NCBI GenBank assembly: GCA_023387735.1
Contig: JAEWHP010000012.1
Location: forward strand, 186,001-250,000
Source: Pseudomonadota bacterium
Lineage (GTDB): Bacteria; Pseudomonadota; Alphaproteobacteria; Rhizobiales; Xanthobacteraceae
Direction: 5' to 3'
Length of the DNA: 64,000 nt
Shown in pieces: positions 32,579 through 42,472 of this stretch (position 1 is its first letter; every line of letters begins with the position of its first letter). The position numbers and the translations under genes are program-made. The notes beneath the pieces are model-generated. The model made no database searches and had not been told where the DNA came from. It was given only the letters and a program-made list of their open reading frames with translations.

Positions 32579-33451
32579 TTACTTCCCGGCAACCCTGAGG
32601 TTTTCCGGATCAGGTGCCAATTTGCGGAACGGGTAGGCCAGCTGGCCTATGATCTCGCCGGGGAAGGAGGCCTGGTCGTCGACGCCGTAATGATCCGGCA
32701 GCCGGTCTTTCGGCATCCGGAAGGTTCCGAACAGGATGTCCCAGAGCGGAAAGGTGCCGGCAAAGTTGGTGTCGCCGCCCTCTTCGCGACCGGTGTGATG
32801 CCAGCGGTGGAACACCGGCGTCGCCACCACGTATCTGAACGGTCCGAGGGTCCAGTTCAGGTTGGCGTGCACGAACGCCGAGTGAAAGATGTTGAACGGG
32901 CCGAGCCAGAGCATCACGCCCGGCGATATCCCGGCGAGCAGTAGTACGACGTCGACGCCGATGGTGCCCAACAGCAGGTTAACCGGGTGGAAGCGCGCCG
33001 CGGAAATCCAGTCCACGTCCTCGGACGAATGGTGGATGGCGTGGTATTTCCAGAACCCGCCGCCATGGAACATGCGGTGCAGCCAGTACATCATGAAGTC
33101 GGCTGCGACCAGGAAGATGATCGCCTGCAGCCACAAGGGCAACGTCGACAGCGGACCATGGCCGTTGTCGTAGAAGGCGATCAGATCGTCGGCATCGCGA
33201 ATCCCGAACAACAGACCCGCACCGAGCACCAGCAGGCCGATTCGGAAGACGCGCGCGAACAACGGCACCAGGAACCAGTAGCAGAGGTCGGTCACGAGTT
33301 CGCGCTTGCGCCACCAGGGCTTGCCGGGATTGCAGGCCCAGAAATGCGCCAGCACCGAGAATAGGAGCGCGAGGGCAAGCGTGACCGGCACGACCTTGGC
33401 CATGGTCTGGCCGAGCATCTCGACGATCTCGATCGGCAGGTTCATCTGCAC
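32579..33451 (-). CDS. Sterol desaturase / fatty acid hydroxylase family protein, copy 1
   Basis: A 290-residue membrane di-iron enzyme with the eight-His pattern: YWLHRMFH, HAIHHSSEDVDW and HRWHHTGREEGGDTN. The helices are around residues 15-35, 60-90 and 105-125. The family hydroxylates or desaturates lipids; the substrate is unknown. It is roughly 75 percent identical to the gene at 35000-35827, which lies on the other side of a membrane protein gene. The pair therefore arose by local duplication. Lipid modification of the envelope near the Tad machinery is one reading. Confidence 0.88.
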   Translation of the reverse strand: MQMNLPIEIVEMLGQTMAKVVPVTLALALLFSVLAHFWACNPGKPWWRKRELVTDLCYWFLVPLFARVFRIGLLVLGAGLLFGIRDADDLIAFYDNGHGPLSTLPLWLQAIIFLVAADFMMYWLHRMFHGGGFWKYHAIHHSSEDVDWISAARFHPVNLLLGTIGVDVVLLLAGISPGVMLWLGPFNIFHSAFVHANLNWTLGPFRYVVATPVFHRWHHTGREEGGDTNFAGTFPLWDILFGTFRMPKDRLPDHYGVDDQASFPGEIIGQLAYPFRKLAPDPENLRVAGK

Positions 33452-33531
33452 CGCCTACCAGAAAGGCGACGCGGCCGCCAGTTCGCGGTAGACACACTAC
33501 GCAGCGCACTCGGGGGCGCCGGTGTGCGCGG

Positions 33532-34983
33532 TCAGTTCGGGATACGAACGTGCAGCACGGCATTTTCGTCGGAATAGATACGCTGCCAGCCGCCGATATT
33601 GTCGAGCAGACCGACCGCCGGCGTCGCGGGCGTCAACAGCACCGCATCGATCTCCCAGGTCTTGAGCATGTCGAGGAACAGGCTGACGTCCTTGAGCTGC
33701 AATGCGCGGTAATAGGCCATCTCGAAGGCCTCGCCGTAGAGCTCGGCGCGCCCGTCGATGAACACGGGCATCTGCCTCCAGATCAGGTAGCCGCCGAACG
33801 GAAGGTCGTTGAGCACGCGTTTGGGATTGCGCGCCTTCAGCACTTCGACGGCTGCGGCCGGCGACTGCCGTTCCGGCGGCGCAAATCCGGCATTGGCCGA
33901 GAGCACCCAGCTCCAGCAGCCGGCCAGCACGAGCAGCACCGCCGTGGCCGCGGCCGGCATCCCACTCTGCGCAAACCGCGCGGGCCGGAATCCGAATTGC
34001 GCGGCTACGGGTGTCATCACCACGATCGGCAGCAGCAGAGCGAATATCTCGATGTTGCGGTTGTGGGCGAGCGCCATGTGCAGCAGACCCAGCACCAGCG
34101 CGATCCGCGGCGGCGACAGCTTGACGCCGCCATACAGTGCGCCTGCGATCAGCACGAGGATCGCCAGCTCGAACATGCTGAGCCGGCTGAAGTCGGCCGG
34201 CATCCATTCGTAGATCAGGTGCAGAAGTTCGCCGAGATCGAGGATCTTGCGCGCCGCAAGTATTGATCCCCATCCATAGGGCGTGACGCAACAGGCCGCC
34301 ACCGCGGCGACGCCGAACACGGCCCAGCGCAGCGCCAGCGTCTTGCGCTGCCCACGATCTGCATTCCACAGCGCCTCGAGCGCAAAGCCGCCGACCAGGA
34401 CGAGGCCGAAGATGAAGCCACCGTGCAAATTGGCCCACAGCGCGATCAGCGGCAGCAGCCAGAACGACGGCGCGCGTCCACGCTCGCCTGCCGACAGCAG
34501 GCCATACGCCCAGGCCAGCATCACCGGCAGCACGAACACATGCGGACGGGCCAGCAGATGCTGTACCGGCACCAGCAGCGCCACCAGCGTCACCACGATC
34601 GCGAAGAATGCCGGAAGGCGCTGGCCGAGAATCCAGGTCAGCAGCGCGAAGGTCACGGCGATGCAGGCCGCGGCCAGCACGATCGGCCCGGTCCAGCCGG
34701 CGAGGTTATAGCTCGCCGCCAGCAGCACCTGCGATAGCCAGGACGACGAGACCCAGGGCTCGCCCGCCTTGGTGAAGGAATAGAAATCGACGCGCGGGAG
34801 CGCGTTATGATCGAGGATCCACTGGCCAATGGTGATCTGCCAGTAGGTATCGGAATCGTTCAGCAGCGTGCGGCCGTTGATCACGGCCAGCGCGTAGACG
34901 CCGATGCCAAGCCAGAGCCATGCTGGCACGTGACCGAGGCTGAAGGCCCTTTCGCGATGGATCGTCCCGGCTGCAATGCTCAT
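33532..34983 (-). CDS. Polytopic membrane protein, GT-C glycosyltransferase-like
   Basis: A 483-residue protein with about ten membrane helices. The first periplasmic loop has NDSDTYWQITIGQWILDHN followed by LPRVDFYSFT, the acidic-loop pattern seen in GT-C-fold sugar transferases of the PMT type. The C-terminal soluble part contains RVLNDLPFGGYLIWR and VFIDGRAELYG. I do not know a characterised homologue. The frame extends 74 codons upstream, but that part reads the desaturase gene out of frame, so ATG 34983 is used. It is sandwiched between the two desaturase paralogues, 16 bases after the second. Confidence 0.75.
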   Translation of the reverse strand: MSIAAGTIHRERAFSLGHVPAWLWLGIGVYALAVINGRTLLNDSDTYWQITIGQWILDHNALPRVDFYSFTKAGEPWVSSSWLSQVLLAASYNLAGWTGPIVLAAACIAVTFALLTWILGQRLPAFFAIVVTLVALLVPVQHLLARPHVFVLPVMLAWAYGLLSAGERGRAPSFWLLPLIALWANLHGGFIFGLVLVGGFALEALWNADRGQRKTLALRWAVFGVAAVAACCVTPYGWGSILAARKILDLGELLHLIYEWMPADFSRLSMFELAILVLIAGALYGGVKLSPPRIALVLGLLHMALAHNRNIEIFALLLPIVVMTPVAAQFGFRPARFAQSGMPAAATAVLLVLAGCWSWVLSANAGFAPPERQSPAAAVEVLKARNPKRVLNDLPFGGYLIWRQMPVFIDGRAELYGEAFEMAYYRALQLKDVSLFLDMLKTWEIDAVLLTPATPAVGLLDNIGGWQRIYSDENAVLHVRIPN

Positions 34984-34999
34984 GCGAAATGCGGCTGTA

Positions 35000-35827
35000 T
35001 TATTGCCTGAACGGATAGGCCAGTTGTCCGCCGATCTCGGAGGGCACCGGCTGATCGTCGATGCCGTAACCATCGGGCATCTTGTTCTCGGGCATCCGGA
35101 ACGTGCCGAACAGGATATCCCAGATCGGGAAGGTGCCGGCGAAATTGGTATCACCGCCCTCTTCGAGCGAGGTGTGATGCCAGCGGTGGAAGACCGGCGA
35201 GGCAAGCACGTATTTGAACGGCCCCAGCGTCCAGTTCAGATTGGCGTGCACGAAGGCGGAGTGGAAGGTCGTGAACGGACCGACCCACAGCATCACGTTG
35301 GGAGAGATGCCGGCCATCAGCAGGATCACGTCGACCATGATCGTGCCGATGAACAGGTTGACGGGATGAAACCGTGCCGCCGAAATCCATTCCAGATGTT
35401 CGGAGGAATGGTGAATCGCGTGATACTTCCAAAACCCGCCGCGATGAAACATGCGATGCAGCCAGTACAGCATGAAGTCAGCCGCAACCACGAACAGCAC
35501 CGCCTGGACCCAGAGCGGAAGCTCCGACAGCGGACCATGGCCGTTGTCGTAGAATGCGATGAGCCCATCCGCGTCATGGATGTTGAAGATCAGTCCCGTG
35601 AGGACCACCAGCAGCCCGATCCGGAAGACGCGGGAAAACACCGGCACGAAGAACCAGTAAAGGAGGTCGGTGACCAGCTCGCGCTTGCGCCACCAGGGCC
35701 CGCTGGGATTGCAGGCCCAGAAATGCGAGAGCACCGCGAACACCACGGCAAGGACGATCGTGATCGGAACGACCTTCGCCATCGTCTGGCCCATCATCAC
35801 GACGACATCTAACGGCAAACTCGACAT
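35000..35827 (-). CDS. Sterol desaturase / fatty acid hydroxylase family protein, copy 2
   Basis: A 275-residue paralogue of the gene at 32579-33451 with the same His boxes (YWLHRMFHRGG, HAIHHSSEHLEW, HRWHHTSLEEGGDTN) and nearly the same body. It is slightly shorter at the C-terminus. It leads the leftward trio desaturase 2, GT-C-like protein, desaturase 1. An active-site di-iron centre is expected in the membrane; the lipid substrate is unknown. Confidence 0.88.
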   Translation of the reverse strand: MSSLPLDVVVMMGQTMAKVVPITIVLAVVFAVLSHFWACNPSGPWWRKRELVTDLLYWFFVPVFSRVFRIGLLVVLTGLIFNIHDADGLIAFYDNGHGPLSELPLWVQAVLFVVAADFMLYWLHRMFHRGGFWKYHAIHHSSEHLEWISAARFHPVNLFIGTIMVDVILLMAGISPNVMLWVGPFTTFHSAFVHANLNWTLGPFKYVLASPVFHRWHHTSLEEGGDTNFAGTFPIWDILFGTFRMPENKMPDGYGIDDQPVPSEIGGQLAYPFRQ

Positions 35828-36134
35828 GGCGGCCTCGCACGATCGGAAGCCACAACGAGTACCCGCTTGCGCTTAAAGAGCGGTGAAGGAAGGATCGGCC
35901 GACATCGCTTCGGCCACGCGTCGAGCGCGCCCGGACGTCGTACGGCATTTTATCGATTAGCTTAATGCGGCGTTTACTGTGCTCAAGAACAGCGAGTTGT
36001 ATCGGTTTTTACACAGTCGAATTAACTGCGTCGAAATTGTCGCACCATAGGGTGCCGCCATGGTCACGGTGCTGAGAACGCCGGCAAGACCACACGTTAG
36101 TTCGACCAGCCACTGTGTACACAGGAGTTATCAT
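35828..36134. other. Intergenic region with flp promoter elements
   Basis: About 307 bases, relatively AT-rich, between the divergent desaturase and flp genes. It holds TTAA (35962-35965), 7 bases, TTTA (35973-35976): one mismatch to a CtrA box. A GTGTACAC palindrome lies at about 36114-36121, just before the flp ribosome binding site. No gene is seen in it. Confidence 0.45.
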
Positions 36135-36299
36135 ATGAAGAATCTCGTTTCGCGTTTCGTGAAGGATGAGTCCGGCGCGACCGCCATCGAATACGGTCTG
36201 ATTGCCGCCGGCATCGCGATTGCGATCATCACCGCCGTCAATGGCGTGGGCAGCAAGCTGTCTTCGAACTTCAACAACATCTCGACCTCGCTCAAGTAA
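36135..36299 (+). CDS. flp: Flp/PilA type IVb pilin
   Basis: A 54-residue prepilin: short basic leader MKNLVSRFVKDESG, cleavage after Gly, then ATAIEYGLIAAGIAIAIITA with the conserved Glu5 and Tyr6 of Flp pilins. It is the major subunit of the Tad pilus used in surface attachment. ATG 36135 is supported by AGGAG spaced 7 bases from it. The gene ends at its own terminator, as expected for a highly expressed pilin. Confidence 0.95.
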   Translation: MKNLVSRFVKDESGATAIEYGLIAAGIAIAIITAVNGVGSKLSSNFNNISTSLK

Positions 36300-36321
36300 G
36301 CGCTGGTTTGAGAGTTGCGTT

Positions 36322-36350
36322 AAGGCCCCGGCAGTGCCGGGGCCTTTTTC
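36322..36350 (+). terminator. Terminator of flp
   Basis: AAGGCCCCGGC and GCCGGGGCCTT form a stem followed by TTTTTC, 22 bases after the flp stop. Confidence 0.9.
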
Positions 36351-36456
36351 GTTCTTGCCCCTTGAATATCGCGCGGCAAAGATTCGGCGCGGTGCGGCAC
36401 CGCCTGCGCATTTTACGGTTTGTTGAACGCGGCCCGCTAGGCTGCCACCTCCTTCA

Positions 36457-38280
36457 ATGTTCTGGCCTCGAATGACCGTCACCGGGACGATACTGCCGCA
36501 GAGCACCGTCAGGCCGGTGACATGGCGCAACGATGCCGCGCTGGGACTGGCAGGCGCGCTGCTTGCGCTTTGCCTGCATGCAGCTGGCGGCTTTCCGACC
36601 CTCAACGCAGCGACCGGCGATAACGACAGCATGCTCCGGCTGGTCCAAATTCGTGACCTCATCGGCGGACAGGGCTGGTTCGATCTGCACCAGTACCGGA
36701 TGGGGCCGCAGGGTGGCTTCGTCATGCACTGGTCGCGGCTGGTCGATGCTCCGATCGCGGCGATCGTTCTCGCTGTGTCGGCATTTTCCGGGAAGCTGGC
36801 GACCGGCGAGACCGCCGCGATGCTGCTGTGGACGACGCTGCTGATGACCGCTGCGCTTGCCTGCATGCTGAGGATGGCGCGTGCCATCGGCGGCGACTGG
36901 GCGCTGCTGCCGGCGGCCATCATCTGCACCGCGGCGCTGCATTTCGGCGGCGTCTTTGCGCCCGGCAATATCGACCACCACAACGTACAGCTCACGCTCA
37001 CCCTGGCCGCCATGACGGCCCTGATCGTCGGACAAGGCCATGTCGCCGGGATCGCCGCAGGAACCGCCTGCGCGTTGATGCTGGCCGTCGGCATGGAAAC
37101 GCTGCCTTACGTCGCCATCGCGGGACTGACCGCTTCTTGCGCCTATCTGCTCGGCGGACAGTCCGGGGCGGCCAAGGCGGCCGGTTTCGGCCTCGGCTTT
37201 GCCGGCGCAGGCCTCGCGGCTTTTGTGGCAACCGTGCCGGCCGGTGCCTGGATGGCGGTGCAATGCGATGCCTACTCGCTCCCGCAATTGTCGGTCGCGG
37301 TGATATCGGGACTTGGCCTGGCCTTGGCGGCGGCGGCTCCAGCGGCCGATCGCAGCGTCGCCGGCAGGCTCGCGGCCTTGCTTGCGATCGCTGCTGCGGT
37401 CGTTCTTGCCGCAACGGCTTTCCCGCAATGCGTCGCTGACCCCTACGCCGGGCTGGATCCGCGGTTGCAGCAACTCTGGCTCGACCATGTGACCGAGGCG
37501 CAATCGTTCTGGAGCGTGCTCACCCGTAACTGGGTCAAGGGCGCGGGCTATTACATCACACCTGCCCTCGCGCTGATCGTGCTCGGCATTCGGCTGCGCA
37601 AGGGCGGCACAGGGGCAGAGTGGACGCTGGCAGCCTTCCTGATCGCCGCTTTCGCCGTCAGCCTGTGGCAGGTGCGCGGCGCGACCTTCTCGGTCCCGCT
37701 TGCCGCCATTGCGCTGGCGGCCTGGGTCGGCGCATGGCGGCAACGCATCGCCGTGAGCCCAGGCCGGAAGATCATGCTGCGCATGGCGATGGTCTGGCTG
37801 GTTTCCCTGAACGTGGCCTGGAGCGCAGCCGCCCTGGCGGCGTCGACGGCCCTGGGGATCAAGGACGCGGCGTCGGCAGCCAAATCGACCGCCACCTGCG
37901 AACGTCCGGCCGACTACGCCCAACTCGCCGCGCAGCCGCCTACCACGGTACTAGCAGTGTCCAACCTGGGTTCGCCGATCCTCCTCCGTACCGCCCACCG
38001 CGTACTGGCGGGGCCCTATCACCGCAACGTCACCGGCAACCTGCTGACGCTCGACGCGCTGATGGGAACCGCGGCGCAAGCGCGGACCGTGATCAACGAC
38101 AACGGGGTCGGGCTGGTCGCGATCTGCCGCGACAACGCCGAGACGCCCCTGCTGACCGAGCCCGCGCCGGCCAGCTTCCTCGCCGCGCTGACCCGCGGCG
38201 AAGCGCCGGACTGGCTGGAGAAGCTGCCGCAGGCTCCCGGCGAGCCGCTCGAAATCTATCGCGTCCGGTCGCGACATTAG
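36457..38280 (+). CDS. Large polytopic membrane protein, GT-C / oligosaccharyltransferase-like
   Basis: A 607-residue protein with about twelve helices. The first external loop has DNDSMLRLVQIRDLIGGQGW, then FDLHQYRMGPQGGFVMHWSR. This acidic DND loop and the WFD..QYRM pattern recall STT3/PglB-like GT-C enzymes, but I cannot name a characterised homologue. The C-terminal 130 residues are soluble and contain one Cys pair. ATG 36472 is an alternative start. Its place between the pilin gene and the prepilin peptidase raises the idea of pilin or surface glycosylation; that is inference. Confidence 0.72.
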   Translation: MFWPRMTVTGTILPQSTVRPVTWRNDAALGLAGALLALCLHAAGGFPTLNAATGDNDSMLRLVQIRDLIGGQGWFDLHQYRMGPQGGFVMHWSRLVDAPIAAIVLAVSAFSGKLATGETAAMLLWTTLLMTAALACMLRMARAIGGDWALLPAAIICTAALHFGGVFAPGNIDHHNVQLTLTLAAMTALIVGQGHVAGIAAGTACALMLAVGMETLPYVAIAGLTASCAYLLGGQSGAAKAAGFGLGFAGAGLAAFVATVPAGAWMAVQCDAYSLPQLSVAVISGLGLALAAAAPAADRSVAGRLAALLAIAAAVVLAATAFPQCVADPYAGLDPRLQQLWLDHVTEAQSFWSVLTRNWVKGAGYYITPALALIVLGIRLRKGGTGAEWTLAAFLIAAFAVSLWQVRGATFSVPLAAIALAAWVGAWRQRIAVSPGRKIMLRMAMVWLVSLNVAWSAAALAASTALGIKDAASAAKSTATCERPADYAQLAAQPPTTVLAVSNLGSPILLRTAHRVLAGPYHRNVTGNLLTLDALMGTAAQARTVINDNGVGLVAICRDNAETPLLTEPAPASFLAALTRGEAPDWLEKLPQAPGEPLEIYRVRSRH

Positions 38281-38429
38281 GATCGATGCATGCCCGCATT
38301 TGTTTCCCAGGGATATGCGTCCGGTTACTGCGCCCCCGGCCCTGCCGACCGTTCTCCGATCGTTTACCAATCGTCAATAGGCTTCGGCGAAGCCCGACCG
38401 CATCCTGAAACCCAACGGACCGTTCACCC

Positions 38430-38954
38430 ATGACGCTCGACATTGCACGCCTTATGCTGTTTCCGGCCCTGATGGCGTTCGCAGCCGCGAGCGACCTCTT
38501 CACCATGACGATCTCGAACCGTGTATCGCTGGCGTTGATCGCGGGCTTCTTCGCCCTTGCGCTACTCGGCGGCATGGGCTGGCACGACATGCTGATGCAC
38601 ATCGCTGCCGGCGCGCTTGTCCTGGTGGTCGCTTTCGGCTGCTTCGCGATGGGCTGGGTCGGCGGCGGCGACGCCAAGGTCGTGGCCTGCGTCGCGCTCT
38701 GGTTCGGCTTCGACCATCTGCTCGACTATCTCGTTTACGCGTCGCTGTTCGGCGGGGCGCTCACGCTGCTGCTGATCCAGTTCCGGCAGTGGCCCCTGCC
38801 CTACGCGCTCACGGGGCAAGACTGGCTCAACCGGCTCCACGACCGGCAGGCGGGCATCCCCTACGGCATCGCGCTCGCCCTCGGCGCGCTGATGGTCTAT
38901 CCCGAGACCCAATGGATCAAGGCGGTGGATCTCACGCACCTTGCCATGCTCTGA
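38430..38954 (+). CDS. cpaA: Prepilin peptidase CpaA (A24 family)
   Basis: A 174-residue membrane protease with the two catalytic aspartates in AASDLFTMTISN (about residue 22) and GWVGGGDAKVVA (about residue 79). It lacks the methylase domain of PilD, as is usual for the TadV/CpaA class. It cleaves Flp and the TadE/G pseudopilins. It is a separate rightward gene; the rest of the secretion machinery is on the other strand. Confidence 0.93.
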   Translation: MTLDIARLMLFPALMAFAAASDLFTMTISNRVSLALIAGFFALALLGGMGWHDMLMHIAAGALVLVVAFGCFAMGWVGGGDAKVVACVALWFGFDHLLDYLVYASLFGGALTLLLIQFRQWPLPYALTGQDWLNRLHDRQAGIPYGIALALGALMVYPETQWIKAVDLTHLAML

Positions 38955-39020
38955 TCCGGCCGGTAGAGCCTGGCGCACGCGAAGTGTAATGCGCCGCATC
39001 GCGCCCGGGACACGACGACC

Positions 39021-39995
39021 TTACGGCATCATCTGGATCTTGATGTAGGTCGGCCCGAGAATCACGATGAACAGACACGGCAGGAAGAACAGGATCATCG
39101 GCACGGTGAGCTTGGGCGGCAGCGCGGCCGCCTTCTTCTCGGCTTCGTTCATCCGCATGTCGCGGTTTTCCTGCGCCATCACGCGCAGGCTCTGTCCGAG
39201 CGGCGTGCCGTAGCGTTCCGATTGCATCAGCGCCAGGCAGACCGACTTCACGCCCTCCAGACCGGTGCGCTTGGCGAGGTTCTCGTAAGCCACCTTGCGG
39301 TCCTGCAGGTAGGACAATTCCGCCGTCGTCAGCGCGAACTCCTCCGACAGTGCGATCGACTGCGAGGCGATTTCGCTGGCGACCTTGCGGAAGGCGACTT
39401 CGACCGACATGCCGGACTCGATGCAGATCAGCAGCAGGTCGAGTGCGTCTGGAAAGGCACGCTTGATCGAGAGCTGGCGCTTGCTGATGGCGTTCTTCAG
39501 GAACAGCATCGGCGCCTGCAGACCGAGATAGGCGGCGCCGACGCAGATGCCGAGCTTGATCGTCAGGGGCTTGTCGAGGTTCGTGATGACGAATACGTAG
39601 AGCACCGCGCCGAGAAACAGCACGATCGGCGTCACCGCGCGGGCGAACAGGAACGTGACATAGGGCGCGTGACCGCGATAGCCGGCCATGATCAGCTTGT
39701 CGCGCGCGGCCTCCTGCGCCAGCCACTTGGTCAGGTTGAAATCCTCGACCACCTTGGAGACGACCTGTTTCGGGGTCTGGCGCAGCGAGACCTTCTCCGA
39801 CTTGTTGAGACGATCGCGCTCGCGCTGGCGGAGCCGTTCACGCTCGCTGGCGACCGCCTTCATGCGCTTGGATAGCCCTTCGCCGGCAAACAACGGCATG
39901 ACCAGCGTGTACACGGTTGCGGTCGCCGCGACGGCAGCGAGCAGCATGGTCATGAACCGTGCATCGTGGAGCTTGGAGACGACGAACTCAATCAT
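39021..39995 (-). CDS. tadC: Tad pilus inner membrane protein TadC
   Basis: A 324-residue type II secretion F-domain protein. Helices lie near the N-terminus and around residues 120-165 and 300-320. The F domain includes FPDALDLLLICIESGMSVEV and YGTPLGQSLRVMAQENRDMR. With TadB it forms the assembly platform. It starts 9 bases after tadB and is last in the leftward tad operon. Confidence 0.94.
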   Translation of the reverse strand: MIEFVVSKLHDARFMTMLLAAVAATATVYTLVMPLFAGEGLSKRMKAVASERERLRQRERDRLNKSEKVSLRQTPKQVVSKVVEDFNLTKWLAQEAARDKLIMAGYRGHAPYVTFLFARAVTPIVLFLGAVLYVFVITNLDKPLTIKLGICVGAAYLGLQAPMLFLKNAISKRQLSIKRAFPDALDLLLICIESGMSVEVAFRKVASEIASQSIALSEEFALTTAELSYLQDRKVAYENLAKRTGLEGVKSVCLALMQSERYGTPLGQSLRVMAQENRDMRMNEAEKKAAALPPKLTVPMILFFLPCLFIVILGPTYIKIQMMP

Positions 39996-40004
39996 GCGGC
40001 ACCG

Positions 40005-40982
40005 TCAGAAGTCGAAGTTGATCATTTTCCGCATCACCAGGACGCCGATCGTCATCCAGCAGACGCAGCCCAGCAGCATGAACTGCCCGATGTGATGGGT
40101 CCAAAGCAGCGCGATATAGTCGGGCGTAGAGATCCAGACCAGCAGCATCACGATCGGCGGCAGTGAGCCGATGATACCCGCGGAAGCCTTGGCTTCCATC
40201 GACATCGCCTGAATCTTTTCCGCCATCTTCTTGCGGTCGCGCAGCACCTTGGAGAGGTTGCCGAGCGCTTCCGACAGGTTGCCGCCCGACTTCTGCTGGA
40301 TCGCGACCACGATGCCGAAGAAGTTCGCTTCCGGCACCGGCATCCGCTCATAGAGCCGCCCGCAGGCTTCGCCCAGCGGCATGCCGATGGTCTGGGTTTC
40401 GATGATGGCCAGAAACTCGCTCTTGAGCGGCTCGGGCGCATCGGCAGCCACCACCTTGATCGATTCGAACAGCGGCAGGCCGGCCTTGATGCCGCGCACG
40501 ATGACGTCGACGGCGTCGGGAAGCGCCTTCAGAAACGCCTTTTCGCGGCGCGTCTTGAGAAAGCCCAGCAGCCAGCGCGGCAGGCCAAGTCCCGTTGCGA
40601 ACGCCATCACAGCCGCCGCCACCAGATAGCCGCTCGCCACGTACGCAGCTACAAATCCCGCCACGCCGAGAATCCCGGATATGGTCCAGAATTTCTGTTC
40701 GTTCCAGGTCAGGCCGGCCTGCGCGATCCGGACGCTGAGGGGAACGGCCTTTTCCTTCTTGCGGCGAGCATCGAGTTCCTTCAGCGAGCCCTCGACCTGC
40801 TCGCGGCGCGAGCGCTGACTCTTGTCGACCTGACGCGCGGCGGCGGGTTCGGAACGTGCGATCGAGGCGCGGCGGGACTCGGCCTTCTTCTCGCCCGACA
40901 GCAACGGATAGAGAAAGACCCATGCCAGGCCGCCGATCGCGGTGGCGGCCATGAAGGCCAGTGCGAGCGTCTGCAAGTTCAT
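40005..40982 (-). CDS. tadB: Tad pilus inner membrane protein TadB
   Basis: A 325-residue T2SF-domain protein with FLKALPDAVDVIVRGIKAGL and GGNLSEALGNLSKVLRDRKK, typical of TadB. One helix is near the N-terminus and others at about 100-140 and 265-310. Forms the inner-membrane platform with TadC. It begins 8 bases after cpaF. Confidence 0.94.
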   Translation of the reverse strand: MNLQTLALAFMAATAIGGLAWVFLYPLLSGEKKAESRRASIARSEPAAARQVDKSQRSRREQVEGSLKELDARRKKEKAVPLSVRIAQAGLTWNEQKFWTISGILGVAGFVAAYVASGYLVAAAVMAFATGLGLPRWLLGFLKTRREKAFLKALPDAVDVIVRGIKAGLPLFESIKVVAADAPEPLKSEFLAIIETQTIGMPLGEACGRLYERMPVPEANFFGIVVAIQQKSGGNLSEALGNLSKVLRDRKKMAEKIQAMSMEAKASAGIIGSLPPIVMLLVWISTPDYIALLWTHHIGQFMLLGCVCWMTIGVLVMRKMINFDF

Positions 40983-40990
40983 CGCCCCTC

Positions 40991-42451
<1,461 letters not shown>

Positions 42452-42472
42452 GATGGTACTCCAGGCTGGCGC

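Noticed and set aside
34984..35205. 74-codon upstream extension of the GT-C-like gene
   Set aside because: It reads the desaturase coding sequence out of frame and is rich in Arg, Ser and Pro, as expected for a shadow.
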